Assembly (NCBI GenBank): GCA_944990035.1
Contig: CALYLX010000097.1
Location: 124,001-188,000, forward strand
Direction: 5' to 3'
Source: Clitopilus passeckerianus
Lineage: Eukaryota; Basidiomycota; Agaricomycetes; Agaricales; Entolomataceae
Length of the DNA stretch: 64,000 nucleotides
A program made the position numbers and the translations under genes. Shown here piece after piece: positions 52,215 to 62,495 of this stretch; positions within the stretch are counted from its first letter, which is position 1; the number at the start of each line of letters is the position of its first letter. The notes under the pieces were generated by a model. That model was not told the DNA's origin and made no database searches. It saw only the letters and a program-made list of their open reading frames with translations.

Positions 52215-53390
52215 AGCTGGCATGAGTGCGCAGCAATGCGCAGAACTTGCTGAACTCGCGCGCCATCTCCCTGGATTGTCCTGGGATGAGGTAGCGCAAC
52301 TCAAGGACAACTCCAACGCTAATAAGCGCAAGGCAGCGTCCTCCCCTCCCCCTACTGCTCCATCTCCCTCAAAGAAGAAGCAGAAGCTCAAATCCACGAC
52401 GCGCGGCCCCTCACGCAAGCAGTGCTTCATTTATGCCACCAGAGGCAGTGGAGACAATCTTGTCTCTGTTCCTCTTCCCATCTCGCCTGAACAGGCCGTC
52501 TCCACCCTCAACCTTCGCTTTGGCGCTGGTGGGTCTAAGAACCGCGCTATCCATGCTGAAATTGGCAGGGGCAACGCTATCATCGTCTACTTCGATGAGA
52601 CACCCTCCCATAGTGACCTGGGCATCATCCGGGTCGCTGTGGAACGCGTCTGGTACCCTGTCATGGAAGGTGACAGCCCATCCCCCACTGTCCACGCTTC
52701 TGTGGAGGTTCCTACATCGCGTTCTTATGCACGCATCACGGGAGTGCCCTACTTCACCTTTGGATCGGTGGGCAGCACTCCTATCACTCCTGACGCCGTC
52801 TTAGCACTCCTGCGTCAAGATCCTGCTACTAGTGCGCTCCAGCTTGCTGGAATGCCTCGTGTGCATCGCAGATCACGAGGACAAGATATGTGCGTCGTGT
52901 TTTTCGACTTCTGGGATACCAGGTCTGGCACCTCCCTCAAGGCCATCACACACAAGAAGATCTCGATTGGAGGTCGTCTGTGTCTCATCTCCCCTGCAAG
53001 CGTCCATGCTGGCGTTCCACAGTGTCAACACTGCTGGGCGTGGGGTCATCCCACTGCTACCTGTAGGCAGCAGTTCAGCTCCTGTGCGCATTGCGGCTAT
53101 GGCCATGATTCGCGCAACCATCGCAAGCTTGCCCACTGCTGTTGGGGCAAGCCTGACGCCAATCCTCCGGTGCCTGCCACTCCTGATGGCGCACCATGCC
53201 CACATGCACCCAGGTGCATCAACTGTGGCAAGGAGCACGAGGCAGACTCGCCCAAGTGCCCTTTTGCAAGACATCGGTTTGATGCTGGCTGGATCCAGCG
53301 CCGATATGCTGTCAACGATGCGGTAGGCTTTTCCGTTAAAGCACCGCAGAGTTATACTGACGTACTACCACCCAGGAGGAGACCGATTCA
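52215..53390 (+). pseudogene. LINE ORF1 of a divergent subfamily, 3' part
   Basis: Open in frame from GMSAQQCAELAELARHLPG through FIYATRGSGDNLVSVPLP, the knuckles CQHCWAWGHPTATC, CAHCGYGHDSRNH and CINCGKEHEADSPKC, to RRRPIQIG. Its natural end is lost: the sequence jumps at about 53393 into the endonuclease of ORF2. Confidence 0.8.
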
Positions 53391-53392
53391 GA

Positions 53393-54927
53393 TTGGTCGG
53401 GGTCACAACTCTGCATGGGAGCTCTGGCGCCCAAATACACTTCGCCAATGTATACTCTAGTCCAGGGGATGGTACTGCCATCTGCTGGTTGTGTGACAAT
53501 GCTCAACGTCTTCCTAGCATGCTCTGCATGGCAGGAGACTTTAACTGCAAGTCATCAGTCTGGGATCCGGACTATGACTCTACAAACCATGTCGCAACTG
53601 AACTGTGTGATGTTGCGCTTGACCTGGGTTTGGAGGTCAGTGTTCTACCAGAACGCACTCCCACCCACTTCCCGCATGCTGGCAGCCTTAGGCCGTCAGT
53701 CATTGACCTATTTTTCCTCCCTGTGGGACGCATCACAGGGACTTCACACAGTGTGGTCACAGAGTGGAAAGGACCCTCTGACCACGCACCTCTGACTGCC
53801 GCGCTCCCCATCCAGCCCGTGCAGCTGGCTGCCGAGCACATCACTGTGCCGAAAGGTAGTGAGCATGAGGAGGAGTTTCTTAAAAAACTGTCCTCTTCCT
53901 TGCGAGCGCTAGACACATCTGGCCTCACAACGGTAGAAGCAATCGAACGCTGCTCTGGCGCCATTGCAACTGCTATCAAGCAGTCTTGGGACAACAACTC
54001 AAAGACTGCTCGCATCACCACCAGGTCAAAGTCCTGGTGGAACCCCGAGTGCTCTGAGGCTGTCAGAGTGTATCGCGCTTCTAAGGCGGTCGCTGATTAC
54101 AAGGCGTTCCGTAGGACCACCAAGGTGGCCAAGCGCAAGTTCTTTGATAGTAGGATCCAGACGATTGCTACTACCAATAAGCGTCCATGGGATCTTATGC
54201 GTTGGACCAAACAGCGCGAGCTCCCTACACATGAAGCAATCCGCCATAATGGTGAACCCTGCAACTCCCTTGAGTCGCTTTGGGCTGCTCTTGACGCAAC
54301 ATACAACTCGGCGTCTGATCGCCCGGTTGATTCCTCTGTGCTCGACGATGTGCCCCAGTCTCCTTCGCGTGAGTGGTGGGACTTTGGCGTCAACGAGCTC
54401 AGAGAAGAACTAGCAAAGTGCTCCAACACTTCTGCCCCTGGTCCTGATCACCTCACATGGTATCAGCTCAAATCCCTGGTTGCTGACAGCATCATTGCAA
54501 CCAAATGCATCGAGATTGCCAATGCTTGCCTTCAGGTTGGCCACTGGCCCTCTCATTTCAAAGAGTCACGTTCTGCCATTGTTCCCAAACCTGGCAAACC
54601 GCACTACTCCACTCCAAAGATGTTCCGCCCTATTGTGTTGCTTAACACGCTGGGGAAACTCTTTGAAAAGATGCTTGCAAACAGAATGCAGTTTGAAGCG
54701 CAGAAATTCGGCATATTTCACCCCAATCAGTTTGGAGGTTTGCGCCAACACTCTACTGAGGATGCGGGTGTCTACCTCACTCACATTGTCAAAGCCGGTT
54801 GGGCTAGAGGGTTGAAAACTAGTGTGGTCGCATTTGACCTTGCTCAGTTCTTCCCCTCACTCAACCATGACATGCTGCTACACATACTGCGCAGACAGGG
54901 CTTCGCGCCAGAAGTCTGCAACTTCAC
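53393..54927 (+). pseudogene. LINE ORF2, endonuclease to early RT
   Basis: About 510 open codons from within the endonuclease (GVTTLHGSSGAQIHFANVYS) through AGDFNCKSSVWD, SVIDLFF, SDHAPL and the linker to the RT (VAFDLAQFFPSLNHDML, ending GFAPEVCNF). The first ~105 codons of ORF2 are missing. The frame then reads into the next LINE 5' end (TILFDLLPPP). Confidence 0.82.
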
Positions 54928-55035
54928 CATCCTCTTTGATCTGTTACCACCACCATCACAGCCACAACAGCGACGCAAATTCGCCCTCAAGCACTTGCAC
55001 ACCGCTCAATCCTCCAGTTTTCGCGCCTGTCTGCA

Positions 55036-57476
55036 CTAAGACTAGTGCAGGAGGCACCAAGAAGAATACCCGGCCGCCGGATCCGCCTCCGACGCCCTCC
55101 ACGCCACAGAGAGGCCATGGCAGCAGCTATGGCGCTTTTGATGGCGAAGAAACTCCCCAGGGACCCTCTGGCGCTCGAAACAAGCGTCCTACTCCAGCAA
55201 TGGAGGAGGACGAAGGTCTTGAGTATGCTGAGAGCCCTGCTCCATCCGCCCCTTCCTCCCCTGAGCATAAGCGCAGGAAGGACGCCTCTGGTGCTGCTGT
55301 TGCGCAGCCCAAGTCCAGAACTGCCTCGAGGGCTGGTTCACCCTCCCAAACAGAGTTCCTTCCTCTGTTTACTGGTCATGATGAGTCGGAATCCTGTGGT
55401 TTGACACTGCAGGCCACTGGGAGCGCTGTAGAGGATGACGTTGAAGCGCTCACAGACTCCCTCTCGACTATCCAAGGGTGGATGGTGCAGGTTGCATCAT
55501 CCTTTGACGATGAGCAGAATGCTCGAGAGATCGCCAATGCCCTTATCAGCACTGTTGCCCAGGCAGTGAGTTCGCACTTCCTTGACTATCTTTCTGTAGA
55601 TGAAGAACATGTGCCCCAAGTCAGGCGTGTTAGAGATGCCTTAAACAGCCTCCTACCTCCTCCCCCTCCCCAGCAGCGCCCAAGCGTGCCGCTGCTTCCT
55701 CAGGTGCAGCGCCAGCTGCATCCGCACACTCCTCTGCTGCTGCAGGAGGGCATGGTGTAGCACCGGCCTCCCCGGCCCCAGCAGGCGCCCCCTCCTCCTC
55801 CAGCGCCTCCCAAGGCGCCAGGACCCAGGTTACCTCTCCCCGACCCGCGGAACACACTGCCACTGGTCACAAATCTCCGGCTCCCATGGAGGGACAGGAG
55901 TCCACAGCAACATCTCAACAATCTGGCAGCCGGGTCCCTGGACCTGCCCCAGGTGTTGCCACAGGTGCTGCCCCTTCGCAACCGCAGCCTGAGCGGATCC
56001 ATGCAGGTAACTGGATGCAATTCCAGCGCCGGTTTGCCCGCCCTCCTCCCCAAGCGCCTGCTGCACTGCGCAGGGCACCTAACCCGCATGCTGTGCGTGC
56101 GCCCAAGCCTGCTAATGCGCCCCAGCAGCAGCAGCAGCAACCACAACAGCGTCAGCGCGCTCCCAAGGCGTCCTACGCTTCTGTCGCTTCGCAGCCGCCC
56201 AGACGGCCTGCAAACGCCGCCCCTCGCTCTTTTGCAGAGGTTACTGTTGGCATGACAGCGCACCAATGCGCTGAACTTGCTGAACTCGCGTGCCATCTCC
56301 CGGGACTGTCCTGGGATGAAGTAGCGCAACTCAAGGACAATTCTAATGCTAACAAGCGCAAGGCAGCGTCCTCTCCCCTCCCTTCTGCTCCCTCTCCTTT
56401 GAAGAAGAAGCAGAAGCTCAAATCCACCACACGCGGTCCCTCACGCAGGCAGTGCTTCATCTACGTGCGCAGAGGTACTGGGGATGATGCTATCCCTGCC
56501 CCCCTCCCCATCGCGCCTGAACAGGCGGTCTCCACCCTCAACCTTCGTTTGTCTAATGGAGGTTCCCACAACAACGCCATCCATGCCGAAGTGGGCAGAG
56601 GTGACGCAATCATTGTTCACTTCAGTGACACCCCCACCCACGGCGACTTGGCTATCATCAGGCTCGCTGTGCAGCGCGTTTGGTACCCTCTCACTGAGGG
56701 CGGCCAACCCATCGTCAACGTGAATGTAGAGGTCCCTGCATCGTGTTCTTACGCCCGCATCACTGGCGTGCCCTACTACACCCTTGGTGCAGCAGAGAGC
56801 ACCCCGGTCACTCCTGACGCAATGGAGGCACTCCTGCGTCAAAACCCAACTACAGCGTCGCTCCAGCTTGCTGGGAAGCCGCGCATCCGTCGAGCCAGCC
56901 TGTCGCATGACATGTGCGTGGTTTTCTTCGACTTCTGGGACTCTAGGTCAGGTACCACCCTCAAGTCCATCGCCAACAAGAAGGTGTCCATTGGTGGTCG
57001 CCTCTGCAACATCTCCCCTGCCAGTGTGCACGCTGGCGTTCCCCAGTGCCAGTGTGCACGCTGGCGTTCCCCAGTGCCAGCGCTGCTGGGCTTGGGGTCA
57101 TCCCACTGCCTCTTGCAGGCAGCAGTACAACTCCTGCGCGCATTGTGGCTATGGCCATGACACGCAGAACCATTGCAAGCTCTCCCACTGCTGTTGGGAG
57201 AAGCCTGACGCGAATCCTCCGGTGCCTGCTACTCCAGCAGGTGCACCCTGTCCCCATGCACCCAGGTGCATCAACTGCGGCAAGGACCACAGGGCTGACT
57301 CGTCCAAGTGCGCCTTCTCCCGACACCGGTTCGATTCTGGCTGGATCCAGCGCCGGTATGATGTCAACGATGCGGTACGCTTTTCTGTTAGAGCACCGCA
57401 AAGTTATGCTAACGTTCAACCACCCAGGAGGCGTCCGATACGGACTGGTCTGGGTGATCGTGCTGCCCACATTTGA
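55036..57476 (+). pseudogene. LINE ORF1 without start codon, two frame breaks
   Basis: The usual CTATGAGTAG at the ORF1 start is CTAAGACTAG here, so the initiation codon is lost. The body is recognisable (SAGGTKKNTRPPDPP onward). One C is missing near 55680, shifting the frame. A 28-bp tandem duplication at 57019-57074 shifts it again inside the first zinc knuckle. The C-terminus with CAHCGYGHD, CINCGKDHRADSSKC and the end GLGDRAAHI is otherwise intact. Confidence 0.82.
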
Positions 57477-57486
57477 TATATTTCTT

Positions 57487-58581
57487 ATGCGCTACAAACA
57501 TGTATCTGTACTACGCCTCTATTCACAGAATGTGAATAGAAATCATGATCTAGTGTCATCTCTCCTGGAAGAGCGTAAGAACGATTTTGACGTGCTTCTG
57601 TTGCAAGAGCCTCCCTGGAGGCTTATACGCCGCACTGTGTCTACTACCAACCCGGAAGGGGAGGCAGTGATTGGTGCTCCCACTCACCCAGACTGGCTAG
57701 TGATGTTTAGACGTCCGGCATCTGAGACTGACCGCCCACGCGTTATGACGTTTGTGCATAGGCGTCTTGCAGGCATGCGGCCCGCATTTCGCACTGACCT
57801 CGCCAACCACAATGATGTGGTGGTCACAACACTGTATGGGAGCGCTGGTGCTCAAATACACTTCGCTAATGTCTACTCTGACCCAGGGGATGGTACTGCC
57901 ATTCGCTGGTTGTGTGACAATGCCCCACGTCTCCCAAGCATGCTCTGCATGGCAGGGGACTTCAACTGCAAGTCGTCAGTCTGGGACCCAGACTACAACT
58001 CTACAAATCATGTTGCAACTGAACTATGCGATGTTGCGCTTGACCTGGGTTTGGAGGCTAGCGTACTACCAGTGCGCACTCCTACTCACTTCCCGCATGC
58101 TGTCAGCCTTAGGCCGTCAGTCATTGATCTATTCTTTCTCCCTGTGGGTCGCACTGCAGGGACTTCACACAGCGTGGTCACAGAGTGGAAAGGACTCTCT
58201 GACCATGCTCCTCTGACCGTCACGCTCCCTATCCAGCCTGTGCAGCTGGCCGCTGAGCGCGTCACTCTGCCAAGGGGCAGCGAGCAAGAGGAAGAGTTTC
58301 TAAAGGAGCTGTCCTCTTCTTTGCGAGCACTGGACACATCTGGTCTCACAACAGCAGAAGCAATCGAACGTTGTTCCGCCCCAAAATGCTTGCAAACAGG
58401 ATGCAGTTTGAGGCGCAGAAATTCGGCGTGTTCCACCCCAATTAGTTTGGAGGTGTGCGCCAACACTCTACTGAGGATGCGGGTGTTTATCTCACTCACA
58501 TCGTCAAAGCCGGTTGGGCTAGAGGGTTGAAGACAAGCGTGGTCGCATTTGACCTTGCTCAGTTCTTCCCCTCTCTCAACC
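57487..58581 (+). pseudogene. LINE ORF2 with complete AP-endonuclease, RT deleted
   Basis: Starts at the ATG 10 nt after the ORF1 stop. All endonuclease landmarks are visible: SQNVNRN, LLLQEPPWR, NVYSDPGDG, AGDFNCKSSVWDPDYN, SVIDLFFLP and SDHAPL. The frame continues to AEAIERC, then about 700 bp are deleted. RT sequence resumes out of frame at KMLANRM, with a CAG to TAG change near 58442, and stops at DLAQFFPSLN. It is the only complete endonuclease in the window. Confidence 0.82.
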
Positions 58582-61500
58582 CCAGTGAAAATCGGGCCGA
58601 ATCGGCTAGAGCGAGACTGAGGTCGGTCGAATAAGCCGATGCCTAAGCAGCGACGTGACTCGAAATTCGAGTTGAGTTGAATAGCGTCGAATTGTTCGCT
58701 GAGCAAGGTGCGTCAAACGCGTGTTTGCGTCGTCCTGCCCTGCTTCAAAGGGTATTTACGTCAAATTCGATGCCACGTGCGCGAAACAAAGCGTGAAAGC
58801 TATGCTTTGCATCTGTAGTGATGCTCAATGCAATGATGGTATTCGTACCAATTCGACATTCTCAGATACCGATGGGTCCGCCCATATCACGAATATGAAA
58901 TGAATATACAACTTGTAATGTCCTCTAGGGTGCCTTCCAGAGGGAATACCGGCCGTATCTATACGTGCGCCTGCAAGGGAGGTTGCAAAGGAACATCTCG
59001 TCAAGTTTCTCGCTCTACATATCAGAGACATCTCCAATATCGAAAAGCCGACGAAATCTATGCTACTATTGATGCTGTCTCCGAGTCTTCTGCCACATCA
59101 GCACCTCAACAAGACAAGAACTCGCCTCAACAAGCCGTTCAGAGCACGAGCCTGAACGGAGACATCATCCCAATAGAGGCAATTGAGACGGACTATGCAG
59201 CGGAAGTGAGTACATTAGCCTCGCTGTAAGAAGCCCCATATACGAGCAATGTTATCAGATTGAAGCTGCTCCTGAGGAGGACGTCAGAGCGGATCGCAAC
59301 GCTCTTGATTTGGCCGTCCAGCCACTGGCAGAGGTGGAACTTGAAGTTGACGCTGGTTCGCTGGGCCAATCCAACACACCAGGCGCCGAGCAACGCGCTC
59401 AAGTTCAGAGGACCAGCTCTATCACTGCGACGGATTCAGAGGATGATAACGCTGATCCTGGATGTTTGGAAGAGGTTTCTAGAGCGGAAGAAAAAGAGAC
59501 CACGAATCCAGTGATTCAAAGGCCAACATCCGAATCCTTGATCGGCGCGAGCGAGCGGACTGCAAGTGAATCAACAACCCGCACAGAGCAAGAAGAGGTT
59601 CTCGAGCATATCCACCTCACCGACCTGCGTGTAGCAACAGATTTCATCCTAGCCTCACGTTCTGCCTCCTTGCAGAGTCCGCATAGTGGTTTAGATGCGA
59701 AAACACTGCATAGGCTTAGAAACCCACCAAGGGAACCATTTGACGCCAGTCAGGATCCTGACCTCCGTTTGGGGCTCGATATGTTCTACTCCAGCACGAA
59801 ATCATCGGTCGGCACGTACAATTCGATGCGGCGCGCTTTTCAGAGAAGACATCCAGACGACACTGTACTTTCGTACGACCAAATCAAACGGCGTATTGCT
59901 GAGATCACTGGTGTCACATCGATTGTTCATGCAATGTGCAAGAACAGCTGTCTTGCGTACACAGGCCCATTTTCAAGCCTTACCAAGTGTCCCAGATGTG
60001 ATGAACCCAAACTATCGCCGCTTACGAAGAAACCCCAGCAGGAATTCCACACGATACCTCTAGGGCCAGTCTTACAGGCCTTGTACCGAGATCCCGCCAA
60101 CGCTCAGCGCTTATCCTATCGTCGACAACAGCACGCCAAGATCATTGCCGACCTAGAAGCAAATAACGGTGCCCCTTCCTTCTATGATGATTTCCTGCAT
60201 GGCTCGGCCTACCTCGAGAAGCTCAAGAATCAGGATATATGTGATGACGACATCGTCCTGATGATGTCCATGGATGGAGCGCAGCTCTATGCTCACAAAG
60301 CATCCGACTGTTGGATCTATATTTGGGTCCTATTCGAGTTATCTCCAGCGGAGCGATATAAAAAGAAGAATGTACTCCCTGGCGGCTTCATTCCCGGTCC
60401 AAATAAACCAAAGAATGTCGATTCCTTCCTATTTCCGGGTCTTTACCATCTTTCGGCCCTTCAGCGCGAAGGACTCCCAATCTGGGATGGCTTCCTCAAT
60501 CGACTTTTCCTTGCTCGTCCATTCGTGGGTGTCAATACCGCTGATGGACCCGGAATGGTCTATCTCAATGGCCTTGTTGGTCATAACGGGAAGTACGGGT
60601 GTCGATTGTATTGTCCTGTGCCTGGGCGCCATAAACCCCACGGTTCCCATTATTATCCAGCGCTCTTGAAACCGGACGATTATGTGATGGCTGGATGCGA
60701 CCACCCCGATATATCACACCTCCGACCCTCGTTCTCATCTCCGAAGCATTACTTTGAGAATCTTGCGTACCTCATGGGCTCTCCAAGCGAGACACAGTAC
60801 AAGAAGCGCCGGTTGGAGACAGGTATCGTCAAGCCAAGCATCTTCCTGGGCCTTCAACCAGATGGGATTCTGGGTATTCCCGGATGTTTCGGGTCCGACA
60901 TTATGCACTTGGCCTCATTCAATATACCTGACCTCCTAATGTCGTTATGGCGTGGCACAATCGATCACGACAAGCAGGATCCGGTCACTGCGTGGCCTTG
61001 GGCAACTCTGCGAGGCAAAACCTGGGAGCAACACGGTGAAGATGTTGCAGCTGCAACACCGTATCTTCCCGGATCGTTCGACCGCCCTCCTCGAAACATC
61101 GCCAACAAGATAAATTCGGGATACAAAGCGTGGGAGTTCCTCCTATATATGTACGGCCTCGGCCCAGCGCTGCTTTTCGATGTTCTCCCCGAACCTTACT
61201 ATGGACATTTTTGCAAGCTTGTCGCGGGTATGAGGATCATTCTCCAGCATGTCATCCGAACGTGTGACCTTCAGTTAGCTCACACATACTTGCAAGCCTT
61301 TGGCCACGAGTTCGAAATTCTTTACTACCAACGTAAAGTTGAACGGCTTCATTTCGTCCGCCAAAGTATTCACGCAATATCACATCTCGCTCCAGAGGTA
61401 ACCCGCTTGGGACCTCCAATTTGTACCTCTCAATGGACCATGGAGCGAACCATCGGTAACCTAGGAGAGGAGATTCGACAACCGTCAAATCCATATGCCA

Positions 61501-62320
61501 ACCTCTCACAAAGAGGCCTGCTCCGATGTCAGATCAATGCCCTAATCGCAATTGTTCCTGATCTTGAGGAAAGTCCCCCAGCACTCCTACCACGAGGAGC
61601 CATCGAAATAGGCCATAGATATGCCGTCCTTCGTGCGCTTGATCAGTTTAAACCTATGAAGGCATGTGAAGCTCGTGCATTCCAACTTTTTTTGATAGAT
61701 GACTGCGGCCTGCCAAGGGACCTAGAAGACAGGCCAAATTGGTGTCCTCAGGTCGCACGTTGGGCACGTTTACGGCTGCCAAATGGTCAGGTGGCAAGGT
61801 GCTTATGGAAGGAGGAGCGGAAGCACATCACAAAGATAAGGATGTCACGGAATGTGAAAGTAAGTCCGCCGACAACAGGTCTAATGAATGGGCTGACTGA
61901 CTCATTTCTCACTACATCAAGCTCTCATTTAAAGGATCGATTCGGTTTGCAGAAGTTCAGTACTTTTTCCGATGCCGAGTGAAGGATTCACTGATGACAC
62001 TTGCAATGGTATCGATGTACTCAAAACCTGACACCCAGCTTTTAGCCAGATCACACGGCACATTCATATCATGCCATTATCATGGCATTGAGTCTCTCCA
62101 CGTTGTTGATGCAAAAAATATCCTATCCGTGGTTGCCATTATCCCTCGTCGAAGCCCCGCCCAAGCCAACGCACTTTCGAATGCGAACGGCCAAGTAGCC
62201 TCCGAAAGCCAAATGCACCCGGGCCCACTGGCAGGAAAGGAGTACTATGTTGTGGAACGGCCAGGTCTGGATGTAGCAATATTAGGAAATTATGTCGAAA
62301 ACTTGTTAGATTCCGATTAG
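58582..62320 (+). mobile_element. tnp2-type (CACTA-like) DNA transposon
   Basis: The left edge is defined by the break in LINE sequence at 58581, followed by CCAGTGAAAATCGGGC. A tnp2-type transposase gene occupies 58900-62320. I could not find an inverted match to the left edge before the kinase gene, so the right terminus is uncertain and the true element may be shorter or rearranged. Confidence 0.6.
58900..62320 (+). CDS. tnp2-type transposase, three exons, intact
   Basis: Exons 58900-59205, 59259-61859 and 61922-62320, with GT-AG introns and matching phases, give 1101 residues. Exon 1 carries a Cys/His cluster (CACKGGCKGTS then YQRH) typical of the N-terminus of fungal tnp2/Plavaka-like proteins. 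Exon 2 has a CPRCDEPKLSP finger and the tnp2 core: VLMMSMDGAQLYAHKASDCW, YKKKNVLPGGFIPGP and GVNTADGPGMVYLN. It also holds YGCRLYCPVPGRHK and WTMERTIGNLGEEIRQPSN. Exon 3 begins LSFKGSIRFAEVQYFFRC. Two in-frame starts are possible (58900 and 58918). No lesion is visible, so the protein may be functional. Transposase identity is by recognised motifs, not a search. Confidence 0.82.
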
Positions 62321-62495
62321 CATTAATAGCATTAAATCTTATCATTCATTCCTGTCATGCACGGGCTTTAAAAGTCGTAGAATTTGGAGCTTTCTCTCGG
62401 AAAAAATTTATGTAAGCAAGTCGCCTGCATGCTAGGAGTCGCCGAAGGCTCTTCACAACAACCACAACCAAACCACCCCGAGCAAACGCAGATCC

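Larger units (their letters stand above)
52095..54927 (+). mobile_element. LINE copy with inverted 5' end
   Basis: 52095-52214 is the LINE 5' end (terminus to ORF1 start) in antisense. It joins sense ORF1 sequence at 52215 (GMSAQQCAEL), which runs on to ORF2 and stops at 54927 in the RT, where the next LINE 5' end begins. ORF1 differs from the other copies at many residues, so this is a distinct subfamily. Confidence 0.78.
54928..58581 (+). mobile_element. LINE copy, sense, 5' complete, 3' truncated
   Basis: Begins with the full 5' terminus (ATCCTCTTTGATCTG) inside the RT of the previous copy. Carries ORF1, ORF2 with a complete endonuclease and a fragment of RT. It is cut at about 58581 by the end of the tnp2-type element. 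Confidence 0.8.

Noticed and set aside
58582..62495. CACTA terminal inverted repeats of the tnp2-type element
   Set aside because: The left edge does not begin with CACTA and no inverted partner was seen before the kinase gene.
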